A DNA stretch of 40,677 bases, from positions 1-40,677 of the forward strand of contig MUNG01000028.1 of assembly GCA_002154585.1 (NCBI GenBank), read 5' to 3'. The first letter of the stretch is position 1. Every line of letters starts with the position of its first letter. The notes beneath the pieces were generated by a model. It did no database searches, was not told the origin of the DNA, and was given only the letters and a program-made list of their open reading frames with translations. Below, one piece after another: positions 19,485-27,727 of the stretch. Origin of the DNA: Streptomyces pseudogriseolus. Its GTDB lineage: Bacteria; Actinomycetota; Actinomycetes; Streptomycetales; Streptomycetaceae. A program made the position numbers and the translations under genes.

Positions 19485-20384
19485 GCTACCGCACCCGCAC
19501 CGATAGCAGTCGCCGCTCCCCCGCGCGGCCGTGGCTTCGGCGCCCTCCAGGCCGCCCTCGGAGTGGTGGCCTTCTCCCTGACCTTCCCCGCCACCGCCTG
19601 GGGTCTCGAGGGCTTCGGCCCCTGGTCGCTGGTGGCGGTGCGCAGCGTGCTCGCGGCGGTGATCGCCGGGGGCTGCCTGCTGGCCATGCGCGTCCCGCTG
19701 CCCGCCCGCCGCCACTGGGCGGGGCTCGCGGTGGTCGCGGCGGGGGTGGTGCTCGGCTTCCCGCTGCTGACCACGCTGGCGCTCCAGACGTCCACGACGG
19801 CGCACGCGGCCGTCGTCGTGGGTCTGCTCCCCCTCACCACGGCCCTCTTCTCGGCCCTGCGGACGGGCACACGCCCCTCGCGCACCTTTTGGGCGGCGGC
19901 CCTCGTCGGCGCGGCGGCGGTGGTGGCGTTCACCGTGCAGCAGAGCGGGGGCGCGCTGACCACGGCGGACCTGTACCTGTTCGGCGCCCTGCTGATCTGC
20001 GCGGCCGGCTACACCGAGGGCGGCCGGCTGGCCGGGGCGATGCCGGGCTGGCAGGTCGTCGGCTGGGCGCTGGTGCTGTGCCTGCCGCTCACCGTGCCGG
20101 TCGCCGCGGTCGCCCTGTCCGCGGAGCCGGTCCACCTCACCGCGCACAGCGTGAGCGGCCTGCTGTGGGTGGCGGCGGGTTCGCAGTTCCTCGGCCTGAT
20201 CGTCTGGTACCGCGGCATGGCCGCCATCGGCATCCCGAAGGCCAGCCAACTCCAACTGGCCCAGCCTCTGCTGACCCTGTTCTGGTCGGTCTTCCTCCTG
20301 GGCGAACACCTCCCGGCCGCGGCCCCGATCACGGCGGTGGCGGTGCTGGTGTGCATCGCGGTGACGCAGCGGGCGCGGGGGTAG
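19467..20384 (+). CDS. EamA/DMT-family transporter
   Basis: The 305-residue protein has ten hydrophobic segments in two similar halves, typical of the drug/metabolite exporter superfamily with two EamA domains. The second half ends with SQLQLAQPLLTLFWSVFLLGEHL, a well-conserved pattern. It sits in the cytoplasmic membrane and probably exports a small metabolite. Its ATG overlaps that of the divergent MocR gene and lies inside a palindrome, with no ribosome binding site, so a leaderless transcript is likely. The pairing with MocR suggests the substrate is linked to the signal MocR senses. Confidence 0.88.
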   Translation: MRVQSSATAPAPIAVAAPPRGRGFGALQAALGVVAFSLTFPATAWGLEGFGPWSLVAVRSVLAAVIAGGCLLAMRVPLPARRHWAGLAVVAAGVVLGFPLLTTLALQTSTTAHAAVVVGLLPLTTALFSALRTGTRPSRTFWAAALVGAAAVVAFTVQQSGGALTTADLYLFGALLICAAGYTEGGRLAGAMPGWQVVGWALVLCLPLTVPVAAVALSAEPVHLTAHSVSGLLWVAAGSQFLGLIVWYRGMAAIGIPKASQLQLAQPLLTLFWSVFLLGEHLPAAAPITAVAVLVCIAVTQRARG

Positions 20385-20620
20385 GCCACGGGGGCGCGGC
20401 CGGCTGAGCAGGACGCGGCACGGCCGGGGCGGGGCGCGTGAACGTACGCGGTGGGGGCGCGGTACGCAGGGGCGTGGACGGGCGTTGCGCGGGCGTGACG
20501 CCCAGCGCGAAACGCCGCAGGTGTCCGATGCGCGAAGCGTCGCCCGCCGTACAGGCCGAGCGCGCTCCCGCCGAGGAAAGTCGAACCCGGCCGCGTGCCC
20601 CCGGCAACGCGGCCGGACCG

Positions 20621-20649
20621 CTGGCGCGTCCCGTACCCCGCCGTAGACT
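20621..20649 (+). promoter_or_regulatory. Candidate promoter of the DUF1918 gene
   Basis: CTGGCG (20621-20626), a 17-bp spacer and TAGACT (20644-20649) resemble a housekeeping -35/-10 pair, 45 bp before the ATG. The rest of the 309-bp gap after EamA (20385-20693) shows only GC-rich sequence; no gene or strong terminator was recognised in it. Confidence 0.4.
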
Positions 20650-20693
20650 CGAAGGAGCATGGACCGCTGCTCCCGTCAGGTGAGGAGGCGACG

Positions 20694-20894
20694 ATGCGCG
20701 CAACCGTGGGTGACCAGCTTGTCCAGCACGGCAGGGTGGTCGGCCAGCACGACAAGGTCGGCGAGATCGTCGAAGTGCTCGGCCGGGACGGCGACCCGCC
20801 GTACCGGGTCCGGTTCGAGGACGGGCACGAGGGCATCTGCTCCCCCGGCCCCGACACCGAGATCCGGCACCGGGAGGTCGTGACCCGGCACTGA
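20694..20894 (+). CDS. DUF1918 domain protein
   Basis: The 66-residue cytoplasmic protein matches the DUF1918 pattern: MRATVGDQLVQHGRVVG, RDGEIVEVLG-like turn (KVGEIVEVLGRDGDPPYRVRFEDGHEG), then a short tail. The fold is a small SH3-like beta barrel, as in KOW-type domains; its function is not established. GAGGAGG lies 8 bases before the ATG. The stop codon directly abuts that of the convergent glycosidase gene in the sequence TGATCA, leaving no intergenic space. Confidence 0.85.
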   Translation: MRATVGDQLVQHGRVVGQHDKVGEIVEVLGRDGDPPYRVRFEDGHEGICSPGPDTEIRHREVVTRH

Positions 20895-22163
20895 TCAGGA
20901 CGGGGGCCCGGCGGGCCGGCCGTAGTGGTCGGCCACCACCCGTGCCATCGCCCCGGCCGGATCGGCCGTCACCTCGCGCGCCGCGAAGAACACGTGCCCC
21001 CGCGCCTCGGGGTACCGCTTCGCCAGCGTGAGGTGGCGGGACAGCTCGGCGGGGTCCTGCCAGGCGGCGGGCTGCGCCGGGTCCCCCGCCTTGTACAGCG
21101 CCTCCCCCGCGTACAGCCGCGTGCCCGAGCCGCGCACGACGTCCGCCCACCAGGGCAGCAGCTTCGCGTAGTCGGCGGCGGCGAAGCCGATGTTCCAGTA
21201 CAGCTGCGGGCAGATGTAGTCGATCCAGTTCTCCCGCGCCCACTTCCGGGTGTCCGCGTGCAGGTCGTCGTACGACTGCACACCCGCGCGCGTGGCGGAG
21301 CCGCGCGGGTCGACGTCGGCGTTGCGCCAGACCCCGAAGGGGCTGATGCCGAAGCGGGTGCCGGGGCGGATGCTCCGGATCGCCTCGGCGGTCTCGTGGA
21401 CCAGCCGGTCGACGTTGTCCCGCCGCCAGGCCGCGCGGTCGGGGAAGGCGGCGCCGTACCGGTCGTAGGCGGCGTCGTCGTCGAAGGTCTGCCCGGCCAC
21501 CGGGTACGGGTAGAAGTAGTCGTCGAAGTGGACCCCGTCGACGGGGTAGCGGCGCACCGCGTCCAGCATCGCCTCGCGCACGAACGCCCGGACCTCGGGC
21601 AGCCCGGGGTCGTAGTACAGCTTGCCGCCGTACGGGATCACCCAGCCGGGGTTGCGGCGCGCCGGGTGGGAGGCGGCGAGGCGGGCGGGGTCGGTGTGCA
21701 GGCTGACCCGGTACGGGTTGAACCAGGCGTGCAGGTGCAGACCGCGGGCGTGCGCCTCGGCGACCGCCGTGCCGAGGGGGTCCCAGCCGGGGTCGGCGCC
21801 CTGGGTGCCGGTGAGGTACTGCGACCACGGCTCGTGCGGCGACGGCCACAGCGCGTCGGCCGTGGGCCGCACCTGGAGCATCACGGTGTTGAGGCGGGCG
21901 CGGACGGCGGCGTCGAGGTGGGCGAGCAGCTCGGCGCGCTGCCGTTCGGCGCTCAGACCGGGGCGGGACGGCCAGTCCCGGTTGGTGACGGTGGCCACCC
22001 ACATGCCCCGCATCTCCCCGGTCGCGGCGCCTCCCCGGCCGGGCCCGCCCGCGGTCCCCGCGCCCGTGCCCGTGCCCGGCGCGGGCCGCGGTGCCGACCC
22101 CGTGGTCGTCGTCGCCAGGGCGGCCAGCGCCGCCGCCGCGAAACCCCTGCGTGACACCCGCAC
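20895..22163 (-). CDS. Exported GHL10-type (DUF187) glycoside hydrolase
   Basis: The 422-residue protein carries a twin-arginine signal (RVSRRGFAAAALAALA) and a long Pro/Gly/Ala linker. The GHL10/DUF187 barrel begins at EMRGMWVATVTNRDWPS and continues with NTVMLQVRPTADALW, LHLHAWFNPYRV, DGVHFDDYFYPYP and DYICPQLYWN. HFDDYFYPY contains the acidic residues expected in the active site. Relatives act on amino-sugar polymers or peptidoglycan-associated glycans, but the substrate here is not certain. GTG 22163 was chosen because a purine-rich ribosome binding site precedes it; GTG 22157 is an alternative. No lipobox cysteine is present, so the protein is secreted rather than lipid-anchored. Confidence 0.82.
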   Translation of the reverse strand: MRVSRRGFAAAALAALATTTTGSAPRPAPGTGTGAGTAGGPGRGGAATGEMRGMWVATVTNRDWPSRPGLSAERQRAELLAHLDAAVRARLNTVMLQVRPTADALWPSPHEPWSQYLTGTQGADPGWDPLGTAVAEAHARGLHLHAWFNPYRVSLHTDPARLAASHPARRNPGWVIPYGGKLYYDPGLPEVRAFVREAMLDAVRRYPVDGVHFDDYFYPYPVAGQTFDDDAAYDRYGAAFPDRAAWRRDNVDRLVHETAEAIRSIRPGTRFGISPFGVWRNADVDPRGSATRAGVQSYDDLHADTRKWARENWIDYICPQLYWNIGFAAADYAKLLPWWADVVRGSGTRLYAGEALYKAGDPAQPAAWQDPAELSRHLTLAKRYPEARGHVFFAAREVTADPAGAMARVVADHYGRPAGPPS

Positions 22164-22356
22164 CTTCGCCCCCCTGCCTCCGCTGCGACGGCATCCGTCA
22201 CCACCGTCCTGGAACCGCCTGGTCAGGACGGTCCCCCGGCCAGGATGCCCCACCCCCGCGATCGATCATCGATACTTCGGAGTAACGTGCACGAACGGAG
22301 CAGGCGCCGGGACCCGGCACCCTGCCACAGCCGTAAGCAGTAGCGAAAGGGACGAT

Positions 22357-23217
22357 GTGACCGACATCGAACGCGTCGGAGTGGTGGGCTGCGGTCAGAT
22401 GGGCGCGGGTATCGCCGAGGTGTGCGCCCGTGCCGGGCTGGACGTCAAGGTCGCCGAGACCACCGGCGAAGCCCTGGAGATCGGCCGTACCCGGCTGTTC
22501 AACTCCCTGTCGAAGGCGGCGGAGCGCGGCAAGATCAGCGAGGAGGAGCTGGAGTCCACGCAGGCCCGGCTGACCTTCACCACGGACCTCGGCGAGTTCG
22601 CCGACCGTGACCTGGTGATCGAGGCCGTCGTCGAGAACGAGCAGGTGAAGACGGAGATCTTCCAGGTGCTCGACCAGGTGGTGACGCGCCCCGACGCGAT
22701 CCTGGCGTCGAACACCTCCTCCATCCCGCTGGTGAAGCTGGCCGTCGCCACGTCCCGCCCGGACCACGTCATCGGCATCCACTTCTTCAACCCGGCCCCC
22801 GTGCAGAAGCTGGTCGAGCTGATCCCGGCGCTCACCACCTCCGAGGGCACCCTCAGCCGCGCGCAGGTCTTCACCGAGAAGGTGCTGGGCAAGCACGCCA
22901 TCCGCGCCCAGGACCGCTCCGGCTTCGTGGTCAACGCGCTGCTGATCCCGTACCTGCTGTCCGCGATCCGGATGTTCGAGTCGGGCATCGCCAGCCGCGA
23001 GGACATCGACAACGGCATGGAGATGGGCTGCGCCCACCCGATGGGCCCGCTCAAGCTCTCCGACCTGATCGGCCTGGACACGGTCGCCTCGGTCGCGTAC
23101 TCGATGTACGAGGAGTACAAGGAGCCCCTGTACGCGGCTCCCCCACTGCTCCAGCGCATGGTCGACGCGGGCCGCCTGGGCCGGAAGACGGGGTCGGGGT
23201 TCTACACGTACGAGTGA
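22357..23217 (+). CDS. 3-Hydroxybutyryl-CoA dehydrogenase
   Basis: The enzyme interconverts acetoacetyl-CoA and 3-hydroxybutyryl-CoA with NAD(P)H, and serves fatty-acid, butanoyl-CoA or PHB-type metabolism. The 286-residue protein shows GVVGCGQMGAGIA (8-20) for dinucleotide binding, LASNTSSIP, the catalytic histidine in GIHFFNPAP, and the C-terminal domain with DRSGFVVNALLIPYL and HPMGPLKLSDLIGLD. GTG 22357 follows AAAGGGA and gives the usual N-terminus. It stands alone, with a strong terminator downstream. The long open frame upstream is not coding. Chain length of the preferred substrate is not resolved. Confidence 0.92.
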   Translation: MTDIERVGVVGCGQMGAGIAEVCARAGLDVKVAETTGEALEIGRTRLFNSLSKAAERGKISEEELESTQARLTFTTDLGEFADRDLVIEAVVENEQVKTEIFQVLDQVVTRPDAILASNTSSIPLVKLAVATSRPDHVIGIHFFNPAPVQKLVELIPALTTSEGTLSRAQVFTEKVLGKHAIRAQDRSGFVVNALLIPYLLSAIRMFESGIASREDIDNGMEMGCAHPMGPLKLSDLIGLDTVASVAYSMYEEYKEPLYAAPPLLQRMVDAGRLGRKTGSGFYTYE

Positions 23218-23245
23218 TGCAGGAATGACGCAGTCCGACTGCGCG

Positions 23246-23287
23246 ACTGTGGGCCCTGAGCGGGAAGTTCCACTCAGGGCCCACAGT
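23246..23287. terminator. Perfect 15-bp stem terminator between convergent genes
   Basis: ACTGTGGGCCCTGAG (23246-23260) is fully complementary to 23273-23287 across a 12-nt loop. It lies 28 bp after the 3-hydroxybutyryl-CoA dehydrogenase stop and 60 bp after the stop of the convergent I36-like gene, so it can serve both. Confidence 0.8.
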
Positions 23288-23346
23288 GCTGCCATGGGCT
23301 TCGACCCCGTCACCGGCCCCCTGCGGGGCAGGGGGCCGGGCCTCCG

Positions 23347-23739
23347 CTACCGGAAGATGCGGAGGGACGAAATCTGGTTCTTGGCAGGACCGAGGTCACT
23401 GCTTGCCGAGCGCGGCGCCACGTCGACCTTGGTGCCCGAACAGTTCGCGCCGTAGTACAGCACGGCACGGTGGTGCGTGTTGTTGATGAAGGACTCCGCG
23501 CGGTTGTCGAACCCGTACGGGCTCGCGAGGTTCACGCAGCCGTACGCGGGAAACTTGAGCATCCGGCCCTGGAAGTTCTTCCCGTCGAAGAGACACAGTG
23601 GCGACTCCGACAGCGAGCGCGGACAGTCGGAGGACGCAGCCGACGCGCCAGGAGCCGCACCGACGCCGCCCGTGAGGAGAGCAGCCACCGCTCCGGCGGA
23701 CACGAGGGCCGTCGTCAGACGCTTGCGAAGACGGATCAC
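23347..23739 (-). CDS. Secreted peptidase-inhibitor I36-like small protein
   Basis: The 130-residue product has a clear signal peptide (MIRLRKRLTTALVSAGAVAALL, cleavage after ASA near residue 34). The mature domain of about 95 residues has four cysteines and crystallin-like strands (LCLFDGKNFQGRMLKF, AESFINNTHHRAVLYYGANCSGT). This matches the peptidase inhibitor I36 / streptomycete metalloproteinase-inhibitor type. It could inhibit an extracellular protease; this is inferred from the family only. It diverges from the membrane HTH gene, whose promoter region contains repeated GGTCATCAA sites. Confidence 0.75.
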   Translation of the reverse strand: MIRLRKRLTTALVSAGAVAALLTGGVGAAPGASAASSDCPRSLSESPLCLFDGKNFQGRMLKFPAYGCVNLASPYGFDNRAESFINNTHHRAVLYYGANCSGTKVDVAPRSASSDLGPAKNQISSLRIFR

Positions 23740-23822
23740 GAGCCGTTCCTTCTTTCCGGTTAACCTCCGCCCACCCCGTCGGCGGCGGAGGATTTGGTGA
23801 TCGAAGCTTGGCCTGAACCTCG

Positions 23823-23866
23823 ATGACCTGCACTGTTCTTACAGCCGGTCATCAATAGGTCATCAA
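23823..23866. promoter_or_regulatory. Repeated GGTCATC sites upstream of the membrane HTH gene
   Basis: GGTCATCAA occurs at 23847-23855 and 23858-23866, one helical turn (11 bp) apart. The inverse GATGACC lies at 23823-23829. They lie 20-65 bases before the HTH gene and 80-130 bases before the divergent I36 gene. They are candidate binding sites for the HTH protein. Confidence 0.45.
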
Positions 23867-23887
23867 GCTGACGTACCTGGAGTGCGG

Positions 23888-24964
23888 ATGACGACACCAC
23901 GGCAAGGGCGTGCGGAGCGCCCGATCAACCCGGACGACGGCCCCACCGAGGCGTTCGCCGTACAGCTGCGGCAGCTTCGAGCGAAGTGCGGGAGCCCCAC
24001 GTACAAGGAGCTGGCGCGGTACGCCGGATACTCGTCAACCGCTTTGTCCGGGGCCGCGAACGGCCAGGCGATGCCCTCCCGCCAGGTCACATTGAGCTAT
24101 GTACGCGCCTGTCTGACGTACGCTAAGGCCGGCCCCGAAGAGCGGGAGACGGTGATCGCCGAGTGGAGGCGGCGGTGGCACGACCTGGAGGCCCAGCTGG
24201 CCTCGCCCACCGACGACGAGGAAACAGTCGGTCCCGGCGATGACGCAGTTCCTGCTCAGGTCGGCATGGAGCACGAGACTCCCCCGGCCCCGGCGCCGGT
24301 CGGAGGTGACGCGGGTCCGAGCCGACACTCGTGGGTCCGTCGGCTCGGGACTCTCGGACGGCGGCGTGGTGTCACGCTTCTCGCGACCGTCGCAGCGGCC
24401 GTTCTCCTGCTGACCTTCGTACCTGCTCAGAAGCCGGCCCCGACGGCCGGGAGGGCGGGTGCCACACCGCACGGCACCGAGCAGCCTGACGACATCCCGA
24501 TGCCGGAATCCGTCCCGCCTTGGGTGCCGGGAGAAGACCCCTCTCAGGTCCAGGTCGACCCGCTGGGACGGGAGAGCCGCTGCAGTGACGCCCGCGTCGG
24601 ACCCGCCGGGGTGCTCCTGCGCGCATGCGTCCGCGTCACGGACGAACGGGTGTTCTTCGCGCTCAAGCTGAGCAACTCCGGATCGGTTCCTGTGGAAGTC
24701 ACCTCGCGGCTCACCTACTTCGTGCACAGTAAGCGGCACACCTGCCAGGGGAACGGTCTCTGGCACGGCACCCTGGCAGCGGGGGCGAGTCACACCACTG
24801 ATCCGAAGAACTGTGCGGCAGACAGGGTTCACTCCGCATATCAGGCCGAAGGGCTGCTCGCCCTGGGTCACTCACACAGGTGGGTCGTCCACAAGATGTC
24901 GACGAACGCCCATGTCTGGCCGGACCGAGTGCTCTGGCGCTGCCCCGGTGACGTTCCCTGCTGA
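23888..24964 (+). CDS. Membrane-spanning HTH protein with a cysteine-rich external domain
   Basis: The 358-residue protein has an XRE-like helix-turn-helix at about 22-75 (FAVQLRQLRAKCGSPTYKEL, SSTALSGAANGQAMPS), a charged linker, one membrane segment (about 161-180, VTLLATVAAAVLLLTFVPA), and an external part of about 175 residues. The external part has six cysteines (for example RCSDARVG, RHTCQGN, RCPGDVPC) that could form three disulfides, and looks beta-rich. This is the layout of a one-component membrane-bound transcription factor, with no kinase or sigma factor nearby. The external domain family was not recognised. ATG 23888 follows GGAG; GTG 23882 is an alternative. The divergent secreted I36-like gene may be its target. 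Confidence 0.7.
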   Translation: MTTPRQGRAERPINPDDGPTEAFAVQLRQLRAKCGSPTYKELARYAGYSSTALSGAANGQAMPSRQVTLSYVRACLTYAKAGPEERETVIAEWRRRWHDLEAQLASPTDDEETVGPGDDAVPAQVGMEHETPPAPAPVGGDAGPSRHSWVRRLGTLGRRRGVTLLATVAAAVLLLTFVPAQKPAPTAGRAGATPHGTEQPDDIPMPESVPPWVPGEDPSQVQVDPLGRESRCSDARVGPAGVLLRACVRVTDERVFFALKLSNSGSVPVEVTSRLTYFVHSKRHTCQGNGLWHGTLAAGASHTTDPKNCAADRVHSAYQAEGLLALGHSHRWVVHKMSTNAHVWPDRVLWRCPGDVPC

Positions 24965-25034
24965 GACGCGCATCGCCCTGGGTCTGTCGTCGGCAAGGTC
25001 GAGCTGATGTGACTCCGGGCCAGGCACTGCGGCG

Positions 25035-25398
25035 CCTCAGGTGAACGCCCGCCCGCAGTGTCAGCAGGGCGCGCAGTGCAGGGTTTTGGGCGGGGCGCCG
25101 GACCCGGGCGAGCAGGACCGGGATGGCCGCGTCGGTGATGACATGGGGGTGAGGCGGTCGCGGTAGGTGTCCGCCATCGGCTCGCTGAGGACGGCGACGC
25201 CCAGGCCACGGACGGCGAGGTCCGCGATTGCGTCGGCGGCACTCGCCTTGAGCGCGATGGACGATCGCACGCCCTGCGCGGCGCACGCCTGGTCCAGTAC
25301 CGTGCGCAGGCCGGAGCCCGGCGGCATACGCACGAGCGGGTACGCGGTCAGGTCGCGCAGGGTGAGCCGGTGCCGCTTTTCCAGGGGGTGACCGGGTC
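25035..25398 (-). pseudogene. Truncated, frameshifted LysR-family regulator remnant
   Basis: The minus strand reads HPLEKRHRLTLRDLTAYPLV, then RMPPGSGLRTVLDQACAAQG, then IADLAVRGLGVAVLSEP, the effector-binding domain of LysR regulators from about residue 160 onward. At the G run 25145-25149 the frame shifts by one base, and HVITDAAIPVLLARVRRP follows in another frame. The HTH half is missing; similarity stops at about 25398, where a plus-strand gene fragment begins. This is a dead gene. Together with the NTF2-like fragment it explains the otherwise gene-free 24965-25666. Confidence 0.65.
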
Positions 25399-25670
25399 GC
25401 GCTGTACGAGGAGGACGCGGTGATGGCCTGTCCGCCCGGCGAGGTGACCGTCGGGCGGGAGGCGATCCGCGCGCTGTGGGAGGAGGTGCTGGCGAACGCC
25501 CCGCGGTTCTAGCCGGAGCCGCCGTTGCCGACGCTGGTCGGCGGGGACCTCGCGCTGACGTCGACCCCGCCGAAGGACGGGGCCGGCGCCCGAGCCCAGG
25601 TCGTGCGGCGGCAGCCGGACGGGAGCTGGCTGCGGGTGCTGGACCAGCCGGAGTTCACCGGCCCGCCTAG
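25399..25670 (+). pseudogene. 5'-truncated NTF2-like gene remnant with internal stop
   Basis: The plus strand reads VALYEEDAVMACPPGEVTVG, REAIRALWEEVLANAPRF, a TAG stop at 25510-25512, then PEPPLPTLVGGDLALT and VVRRQPDGSWLRVLDQPEF in the same frame. This is the C-terminal part of a SnoaL/DUF4440-type protein. Glutamate (GAG) probably stood where TAG is now. The N-terminus is missing at the junction with the LysR remnant, and the last bases overlap the end of the Nudix gene. Confidence 0.65.
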
Positions 25671-26206
25671 GGCCTGTCCTGGAGACGCAGGTGGTGCAGG
25701 AGGAGGAGCGCCGCGGCCATGTTGGCCGCGGGGACCTCGCCCCGGGTGATCAGGTCCGGGACGACCTTCAGGGGGACCCACACGCGGCGGTCGGACTCGA
25801 AGGCGTCGACGGGCTCGCCGACGTACTCGCCCTCGTCGGACCAGTAGATGTGGTGGCGGGCGTCGGTGAGGCCGTTGGACGGCTCCACGGTCATCAGGTG
25901 GTGCAGGGGGCCGGGGCGCCAGCCGGTCTCCTCCTCCAGTTCGCGGGCCGCCGCGGCGGCGACGTCCTCGCCGTCCTCCACGACGCCGGCCGCGAGTTCC
26001 CAGCCCCAGCTGTCGGTGATGAAGCGGTGCCGCCACAGCAGCAGGACCTCGTTGGCGTCGTTGACGACGGTGGCGACGGCGACGGGCCTCAGGCGTATGA
26101 GGAAGTGGTCGAGGTGACGGCCGTCGGGGAGCTCGACATCCGCGAGATTGACGCTGAACCAGCGGTTTGCGTACACGCGTTGCTCGTTCTGTTTCGTCCA
26201 CTGCAT
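25667..26206 (-). CDS. Nudix hydrolase
   Basis: The 179-residue cytoplasmic protein has a complete Nudix box, GX5EX7REUXEEXGU, in GVVEDGEDVAAAAARELEEE followed by TGW, at about residues 71-93. The N-terminal ANRWFSVNLADVELPDGRHLDHFLIRLRPVAVATVV resembles the ADP-ribose pyrophosphatase-like subgroup. It probably hydrolyses a nucleoside diphosphate linked to another group; the substrate is not fixed by the sequence. ATG 26206 has AAGGCGG upstream. It is on the same strand as the NsdA-like gene 137 bp upstream, with a possible terminator between. Its TAG stop overlaps the end of the NTF2-like remnant. Confidence 0.9.
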   Translation of the reverse strand: MQWTKQNEQRVYANRWFSVNLADVELPDGRHLDHFLIRLRPVAVATVVNDANEVLLLWRHRFITDSWGWELAAGVVEDGEDVAAAAARELEEETGWRPGPLHHLMTVEPSNGLTDARHHIYWSDEGEYVGEPVDAFESDRRVWVPLKVVPDLITRGEVPAANMAAALLLLHHLRLQDRP

Positions 26207-26315
26207 GGATCTGCCGCCTTCCGAGAGGTAAGGGGCAATATCGCAGCAGCGGCCGCCGCACAGCAGGCGCACGGAGGGCCGCCCGTGACGCAGGGGGCGG
26301 CGCGGTGGAGGCACA

Positions 26316-26334
26316 CGCCGGGTGCGGCCCGGCG
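26316..26334 (-). terminator. Hairpin after the NsdA-like gene
   Basis: CGCCGGG (26316-26322) pairs with CCCGGCG (26328-26334) across a 5-nt loop, starting 10 bases after the NsdA-like stop on the minus strand. No T tract follows. Confidence 0.4.
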
Positions 26335-26343
26335 CGCGGCCCG

Positions 26344-27684
26344 CTACAGCGGCACCCGCAGCGCTCCGTCGATGAGTTCGGCCGCCTCGGCGGTGCCAGC
26401 GCAGCCGCTGCGGACCAGATGCTCGCGCACCTCGCGCAGCCGGTCGCGCAGCCGCTGCGACTCCATGCCGCGGGCCTGCTCGGCCATCTGCACGGCGACG
26501 GCCACCGCGCGGTCGGCGTTGCCCTGGCGCAGTTCGACGGTGCACAGCATGGCCAGCCGGTGCACCCGGCCCCGGTCGTGCGCCGGGGTGTCCACGGCCG
26601 CCGTCGCGTGCTCACCCGCCGCGGCCAGCTCACCGAGGCTCAACAGGGCCTCCGCCACCTGCACGTTGACCAGGCCCGGCTGGACATAGCCGGTCTCGTC
26701 GGGCTCGTGGCCGCGCCGGATGCGCTCGGCGGACTGCTCGGCCCGCCGGATGCAGGACAACGCGCCTGCCCCGTCGCCGAGATGGGCGTACGCCTTGGCC
26801 TGCATCGCGTACAGGTCCGAGGCGAGCGCCGGGGTGATGCGCCGGCCCGCGGCGCGCAGCGCGGCCTCGGCGAAGGCGACCGCCTGCCGGAACTCCCGCA
26901 TGTGCAGCGACTGGTTGACGAGCAGGGCGATCACATAGGCGCCGAGGCCGCGGTCGCCGCTGGCCTTGGCGAGCCGCAGCGCCTGGTGGAAGTAGCGCTG
27001 GGCGAGGCCGTGGGCGTCGGAGTCGTAGGCGCAGATGCCCGCGATTGCCACCAACCCGCCGGTCGCGCGGTGGAGTTGACGGCCGGTGGCGTCGGTGTAG
27101 CTGCCGCGCAGCAGCGGGGCGGTCTCGGCGTTGAGGAAGCCGACGATGCGGGCGCGGGTCGCCATGCCGCCGGCCTTGCGGTACATCAGCTCGTAGTGGG
27201 CGCGGGCGGCGCGCAGCATCTCCAGGTCGCCGGGGGTGACCCGGTGCGGGCCGCCGCGGGAGACGTCCACGTCCTCGGGCGGGTTCTCCCACTCCCACAC
27301 GGGCATCACGGCCGGGGTGCCGGTGACGGCGGGGGCGCCGAGGAGGTGCGGGCGGCCCTGCTGGTCGGAGCGCCACAGCGCGGTGGCCCGTTCGACGAAT
27401 CCGGAGAGCGAGCCGGTGTGCGGGACGGCCGGTTCGCCGTGGACGCCGAGGCCGATGTCGTCGAGGGTGACGGGGCGGCGCAGCCGGGCGGCGAGCACCT
27501 CGCAGATCAGGTCGGGCGCCTGGCCCCGGGGGCGCTGCCCTTTCAGCCACCGGGCGACGGCGGTGTGTTCGTAGCGCAGTGTCAGACCGCGTGCCCGCCC
27601 GGCCTGGTTGACGTGCGCGGCCAGCCCCGCGTGGGAGATGCCGGCCTCGTCGAGGATCGCGTCGAGCAGAGTGTTGGGCTGCAT
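26344..27684 (-). CDS. NsdA-like HTH/TPR regulator
   Basis: The 446-residue cytoplasmic protein starts with a putative DNA-binding region (MQPNTLLDAILDEAGISHAG, YEHTAVARWLKGQRPRGQAP) and continues with helical repeats of TPR type from about residue 160 (AQRYFHQALRLAKASGDRGL, MREFRQAVAFAEAALRAA, AYAHLGDGAGALSCIRRAEQ). This is the pattern of the Streptomyces NsdA-type proteins, some of which restrain sporulation and antibiotic production. Its role here is inferred from resemblance only. ATG 27684 was used, giving MQPNTLL as the N-terminus; the frame is open upstream but crosses the palindrome at 27728-27750, so a longer product is unlikely. The Nudix gene follows. Confidence 0.72.
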   Translation of the reverse strand: MQPNTLLDAILDEAGISHAGLAAHVNQAGRARGLTLRYEHTAVARWLKGQRPRGQAPDLICEVLAARLRRPVTLDDIGLGVHGEPAVPHTGSLSGFVERATALWRSDQQGRPHLLGAPAVTGTPAVMPVWEWENPPEDVDVSRGGPHRVTPGDLEMLRAARAHYELMYRKAGGMATRARIVGFLNAETAPLLRGSYTDATGRQLHRATGGLVAIAGICAYDSDAHGLAQRYFHQALRLAKASGDRGLGAYVIALLVNQSLHMREFRQAVAFAEAALRAAGRRITPALASDLYAMQAKAYAHLGDGAGALSCIRRAEQSAERIRRGHEPDETGYVQPGLVNVQVAEALLSLGELAAAGEHATAAVDTPAHDRGRVHRLAMLCTVELRQGNADRAVAVAVQMAEQARGMESQRLRDRLREVREHLVRSGCAGTAEAAELIDGALRVPL

Positions 27685-27727
27685 GTCGGGCCCCCCGGTG
27701 GCTCGGTGCGGACAGGGTAGTGGCTGG

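Noticed and set aside
20438..20683. Short Arg/Gly-rich plus-strand frame before DUF1918
   Set aside because: No ribosome binding site or family pattern, and it overlaps the candidate promoter.
21622..22356. N-terminal extension of 3-hydroxybutyryl-CoA dehydrogenase
   Set aside because: It runs antisense through the glycosidase gene; the GTG at 22357 gives the canonical start.
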